Assembly (NCBI GenBank): GCA_902563075.1
Contig: CACEWC010000006.1
Location: 1-50,565, forward strand
Direction: 5' to 3'
Length of the DNA stretch: 50,565 nt
From: an uncultured Pelagibacteraceae bacterium
GTDB lineage: Bacteria > Pseudomonadota > Alphaproteobacteria > Pelagibacterales > Pelagibacteraceae
The position numbers were made by a program, and so were the translations under genes. Positions 20,532 through 29,599 of the stretch are shown here, piece after piece; position 1 is the first letter of the stretch; every line of letters begins with the position of its first letter. The notes beneath the pieces are model-generated. The model made no database searches, was not told where the DNA came from, and was given only the letters and a program-made list of their open reading frames with translations.

Positions 20532-21386
20532 ATGGCATTACCAAAATATACTGAACCACATTATAGAATTTGGCATTATATTTATCTAACAATTTGTGCC
20601 GCTGTTTTCTTTTTTCTAATTGCCCCTTTATTTGTAATCTTTCCATTATCTTTTAACGCAGAAGAATTTTTAAGTTTCTCTGATGGGATGAAAAGGCTTG
20701 ATCCAGATGCTTTTTCTTTGAGATGGTATAAAGATATGATTTATGGAACTAAAAATCCTTGGGGATTAGCTGCTAAGAATAGTTTTATTATCGCAATTTT
20801 TGCAACAATAGGTTCAGTAATACTAGGAACAGTTGCTGCCTTAGGTTTGAGTAGTAGGCACATGCCTTACAAAGGTTTGATAATGGCTGTTTTAATTTCT
20901 CCTATGATCGTACCTTTAATTATTTCAGGTGTTGCAATATTTTTCTTTATGGCAAAAGCTGGTTTGGCAGCAACCCATACAGGTATTGTTCTTGCCCATA
21001 TTATTTTAGGAACACCATTTGTTGTTATCACGGTTACTGCTACACTCTCAGGATTTGATCACAGTGTAACTAGAGCTGCTGCAAGTTTAGGTAGTGATCC
21101 AGTAAATACTTTTATGAAAATTACGTTGCCACTAATATTACCAGGAGTTATTTCAGGTGGATTATTTGCTTTTGTGACTTCATTTGATGAAGTTGTTGTT
21201 GTTTTATTTTTAGCAGGATTAGAAAATACAACTATTCCAATTCAAATGTGGACAGGTTTAAGAGAACAATTAAGTCCAACAATTCTAGCAGTTGCGACTT
21301 GTTTAATTATACTATCAACATTAATACTAGTAACCGCTGAGCTTTTAAGAAGACGATCAGAGAGGCTTAGAGGGATTAATCGATAG
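20532..21386 (+). CDS. potC: ABC transporter permease, PotC-type
   Basis: Six-TM permease with VTRAAASLGSDPVNTFMKITLPLILPGVISGGLFAF. Confidence 0.9.
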   Translation: MALPKYTEPHYRIWHYIYLTICAAVFFFLIAPLFVIFPLSFNAEEFLSFSDGMKRLDPDAFSLRWYKDMIYGTKNPWGLAAKNSFIIAIFATIGSVILGTVAALGLSSRHMPYKGLIMAVLISPMIVPLIISGVAIFFFMAKAGLAATHTGIVLAHIILGTPFVVITVTATLSGFDHSVTRAAASLGSDPVNTFMKITLPLILPGVISGGLFAFVTSFDEVVVVLFLAGLENTTIPIQMWTGLREQLSPTILAVATCLIILSTLILVTAELLRRRSERLRGINR

Positions 21387-21398
21387 TAAAATAATCAA

Positions 21399-23621
21399 AT
21401 GAAAATTAAGAATGTAGTAGTTATTGGATCAGGTACAATGGGTAGCGGTATAGCTGCTCATCTATGTAATGCCAATATCCCTGTCACACTTTTAGATTTA
21501 AAAACTGAAATAAGTCAAAATGCTAGAGAACGAATTCACAAATCAAGACCACCTTTATTAATTGATAAAACCAAAATTGATAATATTAAAGTTGGAAATA
21601 TATCTGATGATTTCAATGTAGTTAAAGATGCTGATTGGATTGTCGAGGCAGTGGTTGAGAGAATTGATATTAAACATCAAATTTATGATAAAATTTTTGA
21701 AAGCAGGAAAGATGGAGCAATAGTTTCCTCAAATACTTCTTCAATCCCAATCAAAGTTTTATCTCAAAATTTAAATAAAGATCAAAAAAAAGATTTTTGC
21801 ATCACTCATTTTTTTAATCCTGTACGATACATGGGTCTTTTAGAAATAGTTAAGAATGAAGACAATGATCTAAATAAAATCAATCAATTAAAAGAATTTT
21901 GTGAAGTTGAGTTGGGTAAAGGAGCAATTGTTTGTAATGATACCCCTGGTTTTTTAGGAAATAGGGTAGGTGTGTATGCAATGCAAATTGCAATGACTGA
22001 AGCATTTAAGATGAAACTTTCTGTGGAGGAAGCAGATGCAATCTTTGGAAGACCTATGGGTATACCTAAAACAGGAGTTTTTGGATTATATGATTTGATT
22101 GGGATAGATTTAATGGCAGATGTTTTAAAAAGTTTTATCAAAGAACTTCCAAAATCTGATGAGTTCCATGAGGTTGCCAAAGAAATTCCTCTAGTAAAAA
22201 AATTGATTGAAACTGGATATACGGGAAGAAAAGGCAAGGGCGGCTTCTATAGAATGAGGAAGACTGATAGTGGAAAAATTATGGAAGCTATTAATCTTGA
22301 AACTGGCGAGTATTCAATAAGTCAAAAAATAGATATTAAGTCTGATAAAGTAGATTTAAAGGCTCTGATTAATAGAAATGATAAGTATGGAGACTATGCT
22401 TGGTCAGTACTATCCAAGATAATAAAATATGCTTCATCACTAGTTCCTGGGATTACCAAAGAATTTAATGACATAGACGAGGCAATGAGACTTGGATTTA
22501 ATTGGGCGAAAGGACCTTTTGAGATGTTAGAAGAAATTGGTGTTAAAAATTTCTTTGATAAAGTTGATGAATATAAAGGTAATAATTTTTTAGAAAACCT
22601 ATCTAATTCTAAAGATGAAAATTTTTATGGTGAAAGGCAAAAATATACATCGATTGAAACTTTAGGTAAGATTAAAAAAACTGCCTCAAGTATTGATGGC
22701 AACAGTTCAGCTTCAATTTATAGATTTAAAGATTTTAATATTGTTGAGTTTACAACTAAAGCTAATGCGCTCGATTATGACTCAATGGATGCTCTTAAGA
22801 AAGCAACTGATAAGCCTTTAATAATAATTAATGAAAGTATGCAATTTTCTGCTGGTGTTAACCTGACTTATACAATGGAATTTGCAAATAAAAATGATTT
22901 TAAATCAATAGAAAAATTTATTAAATATTTTCAAGAAACTTGCAAACATCTAAAGTATTCTAAATACCCGGTAATATCTGCTCCGTCAGGTTTAACTTTG
23001 GGTGGAGGTTTTGAAGTTTTAGTACAAAGTAATTTCGTAGCCTCGCATACAAATATTGTAATCGGATTAGTAGAAACTATTGTTGGATTAATTCCAGCTG
23101 GAGGTGGATGTAAAGAAATGCTAGCTAGATGGTTAAATACTGAAGAGGCTAAGAAGGATCCAAAATATGCACCTTTAAAAGTATTTGATATAATTGGCTA
23201 TGGTAGAACAGCTACGTCTCCAGTTGAGGCAGAGCCTTTGAAATACTTATTACCTGAAAATAAAAGAATTATGAATAGAAATAGTTTGCTTGAAGTATCG
23301 AAAAAAATCTTAAATGAAAACAAGGACTTTAAAGCACCAAATGAGCTTACATTTAATTTACCTGGTAAATCAGTTATTGATGATATGAACAAAATTTTGG
23401 AAAAACTTTACAATGATAAAGTTATATTGGACCATGGTTTGACAGTAGCAAAAGAATTAGCTCATGTATTAAGTGGTGGTGAAACTACCAAAGATAAAAC
23501 TCTTACAGAGGATGATTTGTTTAAATTGGAACTAGAAGCTTTTATGAGATTAATTGAGACTAAACAAACTCAAGATAGAATTAAACATACTCTTGCCACC
23601 GGTAAACCTTTAGTTAATTAA
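21399..23621 (+). CDS. 3-hydroxyacyl-CoA dehydrogenase/enoyl-CoA hydratase fusion with HAD domain N-terminal (FadN-like order)
   Basis: N-term VVVIGSGTMGSGIAAHL and FCITHFFNPVRYMGLLEIV; C-term SAPSGLTLGGGFEVLVQSNFVASHTN...GLIPAGGGCKEML. Confidence 0.92.
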   Translation: MKIKNVVVIGSGTMGSGIAAHLCNANIPVTLLDLKTEISQNARERIHKSRPPLLIDKTKIDNIKVGNISDDFNVVKDADWIVEAVVERIDIKHQIYDKIFESRKDGAIVSSNTSSIPIKVLSQNLNKDQKKDFCITHFFNPVRYMGLLEIVKNEDNDLNKINQLKEFCEVELGKGAIVCNDTPGFLGNRVGVYAMQIAMTEAFKMKLSVEEADAIFGRPMGIPKTGVFGLYDLIGIDLMADVLKSFIKELPKSDEFHEVAKEIPLVKKLIETGYTGRKGKGGFYRMRKTDSGKIMEAINLETGEYSISQKIDIKSDKVDLKALINRNDKYGDYAWSVLSKIIKYASSLVPGITKEFNDIDEAMRLGFNWAKGPFEMLEEIGVKNFFDKVDEYKGNNFLENLSNSKDENFYGERQKYTSIETLGKIKKTASSIDGNSSASIYRFKDFNIVEFTTKANALDYDSMDALKKATDKPLIIINESMQFSAGVNLTYTMEFANKNDFKSIEKFIKYFQETCKHLKYSKYPVISAPSGLTLGGGFEVLVQSNFVASHTNIVIGLVETIVGLIPAGGGCKEMLARWLNTEEAKKDPKYAPLKVFDIIGYGRTATSPVEAEPLKYLLPENKRIMNRNSLLEVSKKILNENKDFKAPNELTFNLPGKSVIDDMNKILEKLYNDKVILDHGLTVAKELAHVLSGGETTKDKTLTEDDLFKLELEAFMRLIETKQTQDRIKHTLATGKPLVN

Positions 23622-24258
23622 ATAATCTAAGAGTATTTATAAAGTCAGGCCTTAAAACATATTCAGATTTATCTAAGTGTTTAATTTTTTCTAAAGCTTC
23701 TAAGCCAAATATTACTTTTCCTATGGGTGTGTATTCTCCTTCATACAAAGGTTCATCCTGAAGAATTATAAAAAATTGGCTGTCCTCAGTATCATATTTT
23801 AAAGATCGAGCTAATCCCACACTTCCTTTGGTGTAGTTAAAATCCTTATCAACTTCAGATTTGATTGTACCTAAACCAGATTTTCCAGTTCCAATTTTTC
23901 CATAATCAATGTTTCCTTTTTTTCCAAATTCTACATCACCAGCTTGTACAAGTTTATCTTTAATGACCCGATGAAATGCTACATCATCATAGGCATTAGA
24001 TTTAATCAATGTCTTAAATCTCTCTACTCCATTTGGAGATATATCTGGATATAATTCTATAATTACATTTCCACACTCAACATTTAGAATTGCTATGTTA
24101 TTTGGACTTTCAAAATTAATTTTATTTGGGTCATAACTCTTAACAAATAAACATTTATCTTTTAACAAAACAAAAGAGGTAATTGAAAATAAACCTAAAA
24201 TTACAACAAATATAAATATTATTTTTTCAGATTTTGAAGCTTTTATCTTTTCAATCAT
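23614..24258 (-). CDS. Membrane-anchored cyclophilin-type peptidyl-prolyl isomerase
   Basis: N-terminal TM segment, then GNVIIELYPDISPNGVERFKTL, YDDVAFHRVIKDKLVQAGD, DSQFFIILQDEPLYEGEYTPIGKVIFGLEAL. Confidence 0.9.
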   Translation of the reverse strand: MIEKIKASKSEKIIFIFVVILGLFSITSFVLLKDKCLFVKSYDPNKINFESPNNIAILNVECGNVIIELYPDISPNGVERFKTLIKSNAYDDVAFHRVIKDKLVQAGDVEFGKKGNIDYGKIGTGKSGLGTIKSEVDKDFNYTKGSVGLARSLKYDTEDSQFFIILQDEPLYEGEYTPIGKVIFGLEALEKIKHLDKSEYVLRPDFINTLRLFN

Positions 24259-24977
24259 AAAATAAAATTTTCATCTATTTTTAGGAGTCCTTTTTTGATG
24301 AATTCAATCTTTTTTTGAAGAATAGGATCAACCGTTGCTGGTAAATTTCCATACATTAAATGAGAAAATACTTCAGCCATATCCTCAGATGCGGTAGATT
24401 GTGAGTATTCAGTAATAAATCCAGCTGTTTTAGAATATGTATCCAATCCTATTTTTTTAGTACACGTTGAACATTCTGCATAATTGAACTCTTTAGGATT
24501 AAAACTAGACCAAATTTGTTGGTTAAATATATCTTTGAAACTATCATTTATTATGTGGAACACTTCGTGATGTAACACTCTTTCAAAATATCTATCATTA
24601 AATTTAATATCTACAATTAAAGTTTTCATTACATTATCAGGTATCCCAGCAGTATTGATACCTGAGATCGATAAGTCTTCACACATAACAATGTATTTTA
24701 AATTTATTTTTTTTAAAAAGTTTTGAGAATATCTATTAAGATTTTTTTCAATAATCTTATATTTTTTATCTAGGTCTTGCTTTGATGATTTAAAACAATG
24801 GATATTATTATCAACACCTATTGTAAATGCTTGTTTAGCATTCAAGTATCTTAATTTGTTTTCAGTTTTAAGATTATAAATCTCCAGGTTTGGAATTTTT
24901 ATTAATTCATAAATTGTATCTGCTTGGCTTGAGGAAATTAAAAATAAATACAATAAAATGAGCTTTAATAATTTCAT
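24255..24977 (-). CDS. Secreted protein with a putative HExxH metallopeptidase motif
   Basis: Signal peptide and HHEVFHIINDSF (HEVFH) motif; 4-bp overlap with the downstream PPIase. Confidence 0.55.
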   Translation of the reverse strand: MKLLKLILLYLFLISSSQADTIYELIKIPNLEIYNLKTENKLRYLNAKQAFTIGVDNNIHCFKSSKQDLDKKYKIIEKNLNRYSQNFLKKINLKYIVMCEDLSISGINTAGIPDNVMKTLIVDIKFNDRYFERVLHHEVFHIINDSFKDIFNQQIWSSFNPKEFNYAECSTCTKKIGLDTYSKTAGFITEYSQSTASEDMAEVFSHLMYGNLPATVDPILQKKIEFIKKGLLKIDENFIL

Positions 24978-25031
24978 AATTAGTATTATTGAAGATATTC
25001 CAATTTGTTAGAATGTGATAGAGTTTTTGTG

Positions 25032-25991
25032 ATGAAAAAAAAAAGAAGCAAAGAACCCATTCAACCAGTAAGTGGTACAAAGGTTCCAAGATTTGCCGGC
25101 CCATCAACTTTTGCTAGACTACCAGAGTTAAGAGATGTTGAGTACTGCGATGTTGCAATAGTCGGGATACCATTCGATGCAGGCACAAGTTATAGACCTG
25201 GAGCAAGATTTGGTCCTCAAAGTATTAGACAAGCTTCAAGACATTTAAGAACAAATTATCATCCAAATTATGATGTTGAGCCCTTTAAAGTTCAACAAGT
25301 TGCCGATGCAGGTGATATTACTTGTAATCCATTTAATATAGATGAAGCAATTAAGCAAATTGAAGAAGGAGCCTTGGATCTTCTTAAAAAAACTGGTGGT
25401 ATAATTAGTTTAGGTGGAGATCATACAATTGCGTTTCCTTTATTAAAAGCAGTAAATAAAATTAATAATGGTCCTGTTGCTTTAGTACATTTTGATGCTC
25501 ATCTTGATACTTGGGACACTTATTTTGGTGCGCCTTATACTCATGGAACACCTTTTAGAAGAGCACGTGAAGAAAATTTATTCATGGATGATGCTTCAAT
25601 GCATGTTGGTATTAGAGGCCCATTGTATAGCAGAGAAGATCTTAAAAATGATGAAAGTTTTGGATTTAAGATAATCCATTGTGATGAGTTTCAAACTGAA
25701 GGCACTGATAAAATTGCTGAAAGAATAAAAAAAAGAGTAGGAGATAATCCTTTGTATTTATCAATTGATATTGATGTTTTAGATCCTGCTTTTGCACCTG
25801 GTACTGGTACACCAGAAATAGCTGGCATGACCACAAGAGAAATGGTTAATGTAGTTAGAGGCTTGTCTGGTATGAATTTAATCTCTGCAGATGTTGTTGA
25901 GGTATCACCTGCTTATGATCATGCTGAGGTAACATCGCTTGCAGCTGCTACAATTGTTTATGAGTTAACAAATTTATTTGCAAAAAAGTAA
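25032..25991 (+). CDS. speB: Agmatinase/ureohydrolase family protein
   Basis: GGDHTIAFPLL, HFDAHLDTWDTY, SIDIDVLDPAFAPGTGTPE metal-ligand motifs. Track start is 25005; ATG at 25032 (MKKKRSKEP) looks more likely. Confidence 0.85.
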   Translation: MKKKRSKEPIQPVSGTKVPRFAGPSTFARLPELRDVEYCDVAIVGIPFDAGTSYRPGARFGPQSIRQASRHLRTNYHPNYDVEPFKVQQVADAGDITCNPFNIDEAIKQIEEGALDLLKKTGGIISLGGDHTIAFPLLKAVNKINNGPVALVHFDAHLDTWDTYFGAPYTHGTPFRRAREENLFMDDASMHVGIRGPLYSREDLKNDESFGFKIIHCDEFQTEGTDKIAERIKKRVGDNPLYLSIDIDVLDPAFAPGTGTPEIAGMTTREMVNVVRGLSGMNLISADVVEVSPAYDHAEVTSLAAATIVYELTNLFAKK

Positions 25992-26011
25992 AGAAAGGTT
26001 AGGAATCTCCA

Positions 26012-27445
26012 ATGGAAAATAAAAAAAATTTTTATATCAACGGCAAATGGGTAACACCAAAAAGTAAAGAAGAAATTAAAGTAATTGATCCTGCAACTGA
26101 AGAAAATTGTGCTGTTATAACACTGGGTAACAAAGATGATGTAAATGATGCTGTAAATGCTGCCAAAAAAGCTTACAGCTCTTGGGCGTTTTCATCAAAA
26201 GAGGAGAGAATAAAATTATTAGAAAAACTTTACGAAAATTATAAGAAAAGATGGGCTGACATTGCAAATGCGATTACGATAGAGATGGGAGCACCAAAAG
26301 ATTTCGCAACAAAACTTCAAGCTGGTACAGGTGCGGCTCACTTAAAATCATTTATAAGATATTTGAAAAATTTTGAATTTGAAAAACCATTAGGAGAACA
26401 TGCGCCTAATCAAAGACTTATTTATGAACCTAAAGGCGTATGTGCATTAATCACACCATGGAATTGGCCAATGAATCAAGTTTGTTTAAAGGTGATGCCT
26501 GCAATTGCATCTGGCTGCACTATGGTCTTAAAACCATCTGAACTAGCTCCGTTATCATCAATGATATTAGCTGAGCTCATTGATGAGACTAAAATTCCAG
26601 AAGGTGTGTTTAATTTAGTTAATGGTGATGGAGCAACAACTGGAGATGCATTAACAAGTCATCCTGACGTTAATATGATTTCATTTACTGGATCAACTAG
26701 AGCAGGTGCATTAATTTCCCAAAATGCTGCGAAAGATTTTAAAAGAGTAAGTTTAGAACTTGGAGGCAAAGGTGCAAATATAATATTTAAAGATGCGGAT
26801 CCAGATGCAATAGAAAGAGGTGCTTTGAGATGTTTTAGAAACTCAGGCCAGTCATGTAATGCACCCACAAGAATGCTAGTTGAAAAATCAATGTATAATG
26901 ATGCTGTGGAAAGATTAAAGAAGTATACAGAAAACTTTGAGGTTGGTGATCCAAAAAAAGAGGGAGAGCATATAGGCCCAGTGATTTCTGAAACTCAATA
27001 CAACAAGATACAAACTTTAATTAAGAAGGGTATTGATGAAGGAGCTAAATTAGTAGCTGGAGGCCCAGGCAAACCAGATGGATTAGAAAAAGGTTATTTT
27101 GTAAAGCCTACTGTATTTGCTGATGTTAATAACAAAATGGAAATAGCAAGAACAGAAATATTTGGTCCAGTTTTATCTGTAATGCCTTTTGAAACAGAGG
27201 AAGAAGCTATTGAAATTGCAAACGATACTCCCTACGGATTAACAAACTACATTCAAACCAAAGATAAAGAAAAAGTAAAGAGAGTTGCTAGAAAACTTAG
27301 ATCGGGGATGGTTGATGTTAATGGTGCTGGTATTGCTGTTGATGCGCCTTTTGGTGGATTTAAACATTCAGGGATTGGTAGAGAAGCTGGTGAACATGGT
27401 CTAGAAGAGTTTCTAGAGGTTAAATCTGTAGGTGGGTGGAGTTAA
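26012..27445 (+). CDS. NAD(P)-dependent aldehyde dehydrogenase
   Basis: TPWNWPMNQ, FTGSTRAG, LELGGKGANIIF, catalytic RNSGQSCNAPTR, EIFGPVLSV. Confidence 0.95.
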   Translation: MENKKNFYINGKWVTPKSKEEIKVIDPATEENCAVITLGNKDDVNDAVNAAKKAYSSWAFSSKEERIKLLEKLYENYKKRWADIANAITIEMGAPKDFATKLQAGTGAAHLKSFIRYLKNFEFEKPLGEHAPNQRLIYEPKGVCALITPWNWPMNQVCLKVMPAIASGCTMVLKPSELAPLSSMILAELIDETKIPEGVFNLVNGDGATTGDALTSHPDVNMISFTGSTRAGALISQNAAKDFKRVSLELGGKGANIIFKDADPDAIERGALRCFRNSGQSCNAPTRMLVEKSMYNDAVERLKKYTENFEVGDPKKEGEHIGPVISETQYNKIQTLIKKGIDEGAKLVAGGPGKPDGLEKGYFVKPTVFADVNNKMEIARTEIFGPVLSVMPFETEEEAIEIANDTPYGLTNYIQTKDKEKVKRVARKLRSGMVDVNGAGIAVDAPFGGFKHSGIGREAGEHGLEEFLEVKSVGGWS

Positions 27446-28632
27446 TTAAGAGAAGATTTTTTCTTAATTCCTTCAAGAAATTTTAAACATTTTTTAAGTT
27501 CATTAAGTTCAATGAACTCATCAACTTTGTGGGCTTGTTCAATAGAACCTGGTCCGCAAACAACTGTGCTGATACCAATTTCTTGAAACAATCCAGCTTC
27601 AGTTCCAAAGGATACAACTTCTCTAGAATTATCACCGGTCAAACTTGAGACTAACTCACATGCTTCTGAATTATCTATACGATCGAAACCTGTGACTTCA
27701 CCTATTATTTCCTTAGTTATCTTTGAATTAGGAAAAACTTTTCTCATCTCTGGTAATAAAACTTCATTTGCATATTCATCTATTTTTTGATTTAGAAAGA
27801 CACCATCTTCTTTGATGACTGGTCTTGTCTCCCATTCAACCCGACATTTGTCAGCTATTACATTGTGAGCTATACCTCCAAATATTCCTCCAACTTGTAA
27901 TGTTGAAAAAGGAGGATCAAAAATTGAGTCCTTTGGAGCTCTTTTTTTTAATTCTTCCCTAAGCTCGATTAACTTATTTGCGTATTTTGATGCAAATTCA
28001 ACGGCACTAACACCTTTGTGGGGCATCGAGCTATGTCCAGCTAATCCCTCAAAATAAGTAGTATATTCATAACAACCTTTATGCGCATCTATGATTTTCA
28101 TTTTTGTAGGTTCACCCACAATACAAATTCCATCTTGAATATTTCTTTTTTTAAGTTCTTTAATTAATATTGGAGCACCCAAGCATGCTGTTTCCTCATC
28201 AAATGTAAAAGAAAAATGAATATCTCTATTTAAATCAACTTTAGAAAAAACTGGAGCAAACGCTAAAGCACATGCAATAAATCCCTTCATATCACAGGAA
28301 CCTCTTCCATAAAGTTTATCTTCTTTAATTGTCGCTTTGAAAGGGTCTGTACTCCAACTCTTTGAAACAGGGACTGTATCAGTGTGACCAGATAAAATTA
28401 TTGGTTTAACCCCATTCGATTTTTTTGCTTTTATTGTTGCAAAAAGATTTACTCTTTTTTTTTCATCATCATATGTTTTAAATGAAGTTGCACCTAAATC
28501 ATTTAGATATTTTTCACAATAATTAATTAAATCATTGTTATCTTCTCCAGAAATAGTTTTAAATCCAATTAAATCAGATAAAATCTTAATAGAATTTTCG
28601 TATAATTTATCTAAATTTACTTCTGTACTCAT
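27442..28632 (-). CDS. argE: Acetylornithine deacetylase (ArgE)-like M20 peptidase
   Basis: LSGHTDTVPVSKSWSTDPF, YGRGSCDMKGFIA, FDEETACLGA, GLAGHSSMPHKGVSAVEFA, FGTEAGLFQEIG. Confidence 0.88.
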   Translation of the reverse strand: MSTEVNLDKLYENSIKILSDLIGFKTISGEDNNDLINYCEKYLNDLGATSFKTYDDEKKRVNLFATIKAKKSNGVKPIILSGHTDTVPVSKSWSTDPFKATIKEDKLYGRGSCDMKGFIACALAFAPVFSKVDLNRDIHFSFTFDEETACLGAPILIKELKKRNIQDGICIVGEPTKMKIIDAHKGCYEYTTYFEGLAGHSSMPHKGVSAVEFASKYANKLIELREELKKRAPKDSIFDPPFSTLQVGGIFGGIAHNVIADKCRVEWETRPVIKEDGVFLNQKIDEYANEVLLPEMRKVFPNSKITKEIIGEVTGFDRIDNSEACELVSSLTGDNSREVVSFGTEAGLFQEIGISTVVCGPGSIEQAHKVDEFIELNELKKCLKFLEGIKKKSSLN

Positions 28633-28661
28633 TAGTAATAATTAATATAAATATCTCATTT

Positions 28662-29003
28662 ATGAAAGAACAAATTACTTACGACATATTTGAAAAAATA
28701 GACATTAGACTTGGGACAGTACTTTCAGTCAAAAAAAATGAAAAAGCTAGAAAACCATCTTTAGTTGTTGAAGTCGATTTTGGGAAAGAAATAGGTGTTA
28801 AAACATCTTCCGCCCAAATTACTCATTTTTATAATGAGGAAAATTTAGTTGGTAAACAAGTGATTGGTGTTTGTAATTTTCCAGAAAAAAATATTGCAGG
28901 TGTAAAATCTCAATTTTTACTTTTAGGCTCGATAGACTCTGAAGGAAAGGTAACATTAGTACATCCCTCACAAAAAGCAGAGAATGGTTTACCTATAGCA
29001 TAA
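28662..29003 (+). CDS. csaA: tRNA-binding-domain protein, CsaA-like
   Basis: FEKIDIRLGTVLSVKKNEKARKPSLVVEVDFG...VIGVCNFPEKNIAGVKSQFLLLG: OB-fold tRNA-binding domain. Confidence 0.85.
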   Translation: MKEQITYDIFEKIDIRLGTVLSVKKNEKARKPSLVVEVDFGKEIGVKTSSAQITHFYNEENLVGKQVIGVCNFPEKNIAGVKSQFLLLGSIDSEGKVTLVHPSQKAENGLPIA

Positions 29004-29005
29004 GT

Positions 29006-29596
29006 ATGCATCCTGAATTTTTATCTATGGCACTATTTTGGATTGTTGCTGCTTATACACCAGGACCAAATAACGTGGTCGCATCTTACTCGGGTTTTAA
29101 TTTTGGAATAAGAAAAACAATCCCTCACATTTTTGGAGTTACATTTGGATTTACTTCTGTGGTATTTGCTTTGACAATTGGTTTAGTTAATGTTTTTAAA
29201 CTATTTCCAATTATTCAAACTATTTTGAAATATCTGGGAAGTTTATTTTTAATATACCTAGCCTATAAAATTAGTTTTTCAAAATCTTCTAAAGAGAGCA
29301 AAAACAAAAATCCAATTTCTTTTTTAGATACTTTTATTTTTCAATTTTTGAACCCAAAAGGTGTTTTGATTGGAATTATTATTGTTTCAACATATGTTGA
29401 ATATGGAGAAAATTATCTTAATTATGCGACTCAAGTTGTTTTATTTGCCTTTATAGTATCTTTATCAAGCATTACTTTTTGGACATTTGTTGGTAAATAT
29501 CTTAGAAAATTTGCGACAAATGAGAAATTTATTAAATACTTTAATTATGTTATGTCAGTGCTTCTTCTTTTGAGCATAATTACATTTTATATATAA
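29006..29596 (+). CDS. LysE/RhtB-family exporter
   Basis: AAYTPGPNNVVASYSGFNFGIRKTIPHIFGVTFGF; LNPKGVLIGI. Confidence 0.88.
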   Translation: MHPEFLSMALFWIVAAYTPGPNNVVASYSGFNFGIRKTIPHIFGVTFGFTSVVFALTIGLVNVFKLFPIIQTILKYLGSLFLIYLAYKISFSKSSKESKNKNPISFLDTFIFQFLNPKGVLIGIIIVSTYVEYGENYLNYATQVVLFAFIVSLSSITFWTFVGKYLRKFATNEKFIKYFNYVMSVLLLLSIITFYI

Positions 29597-29599
29597 GAT

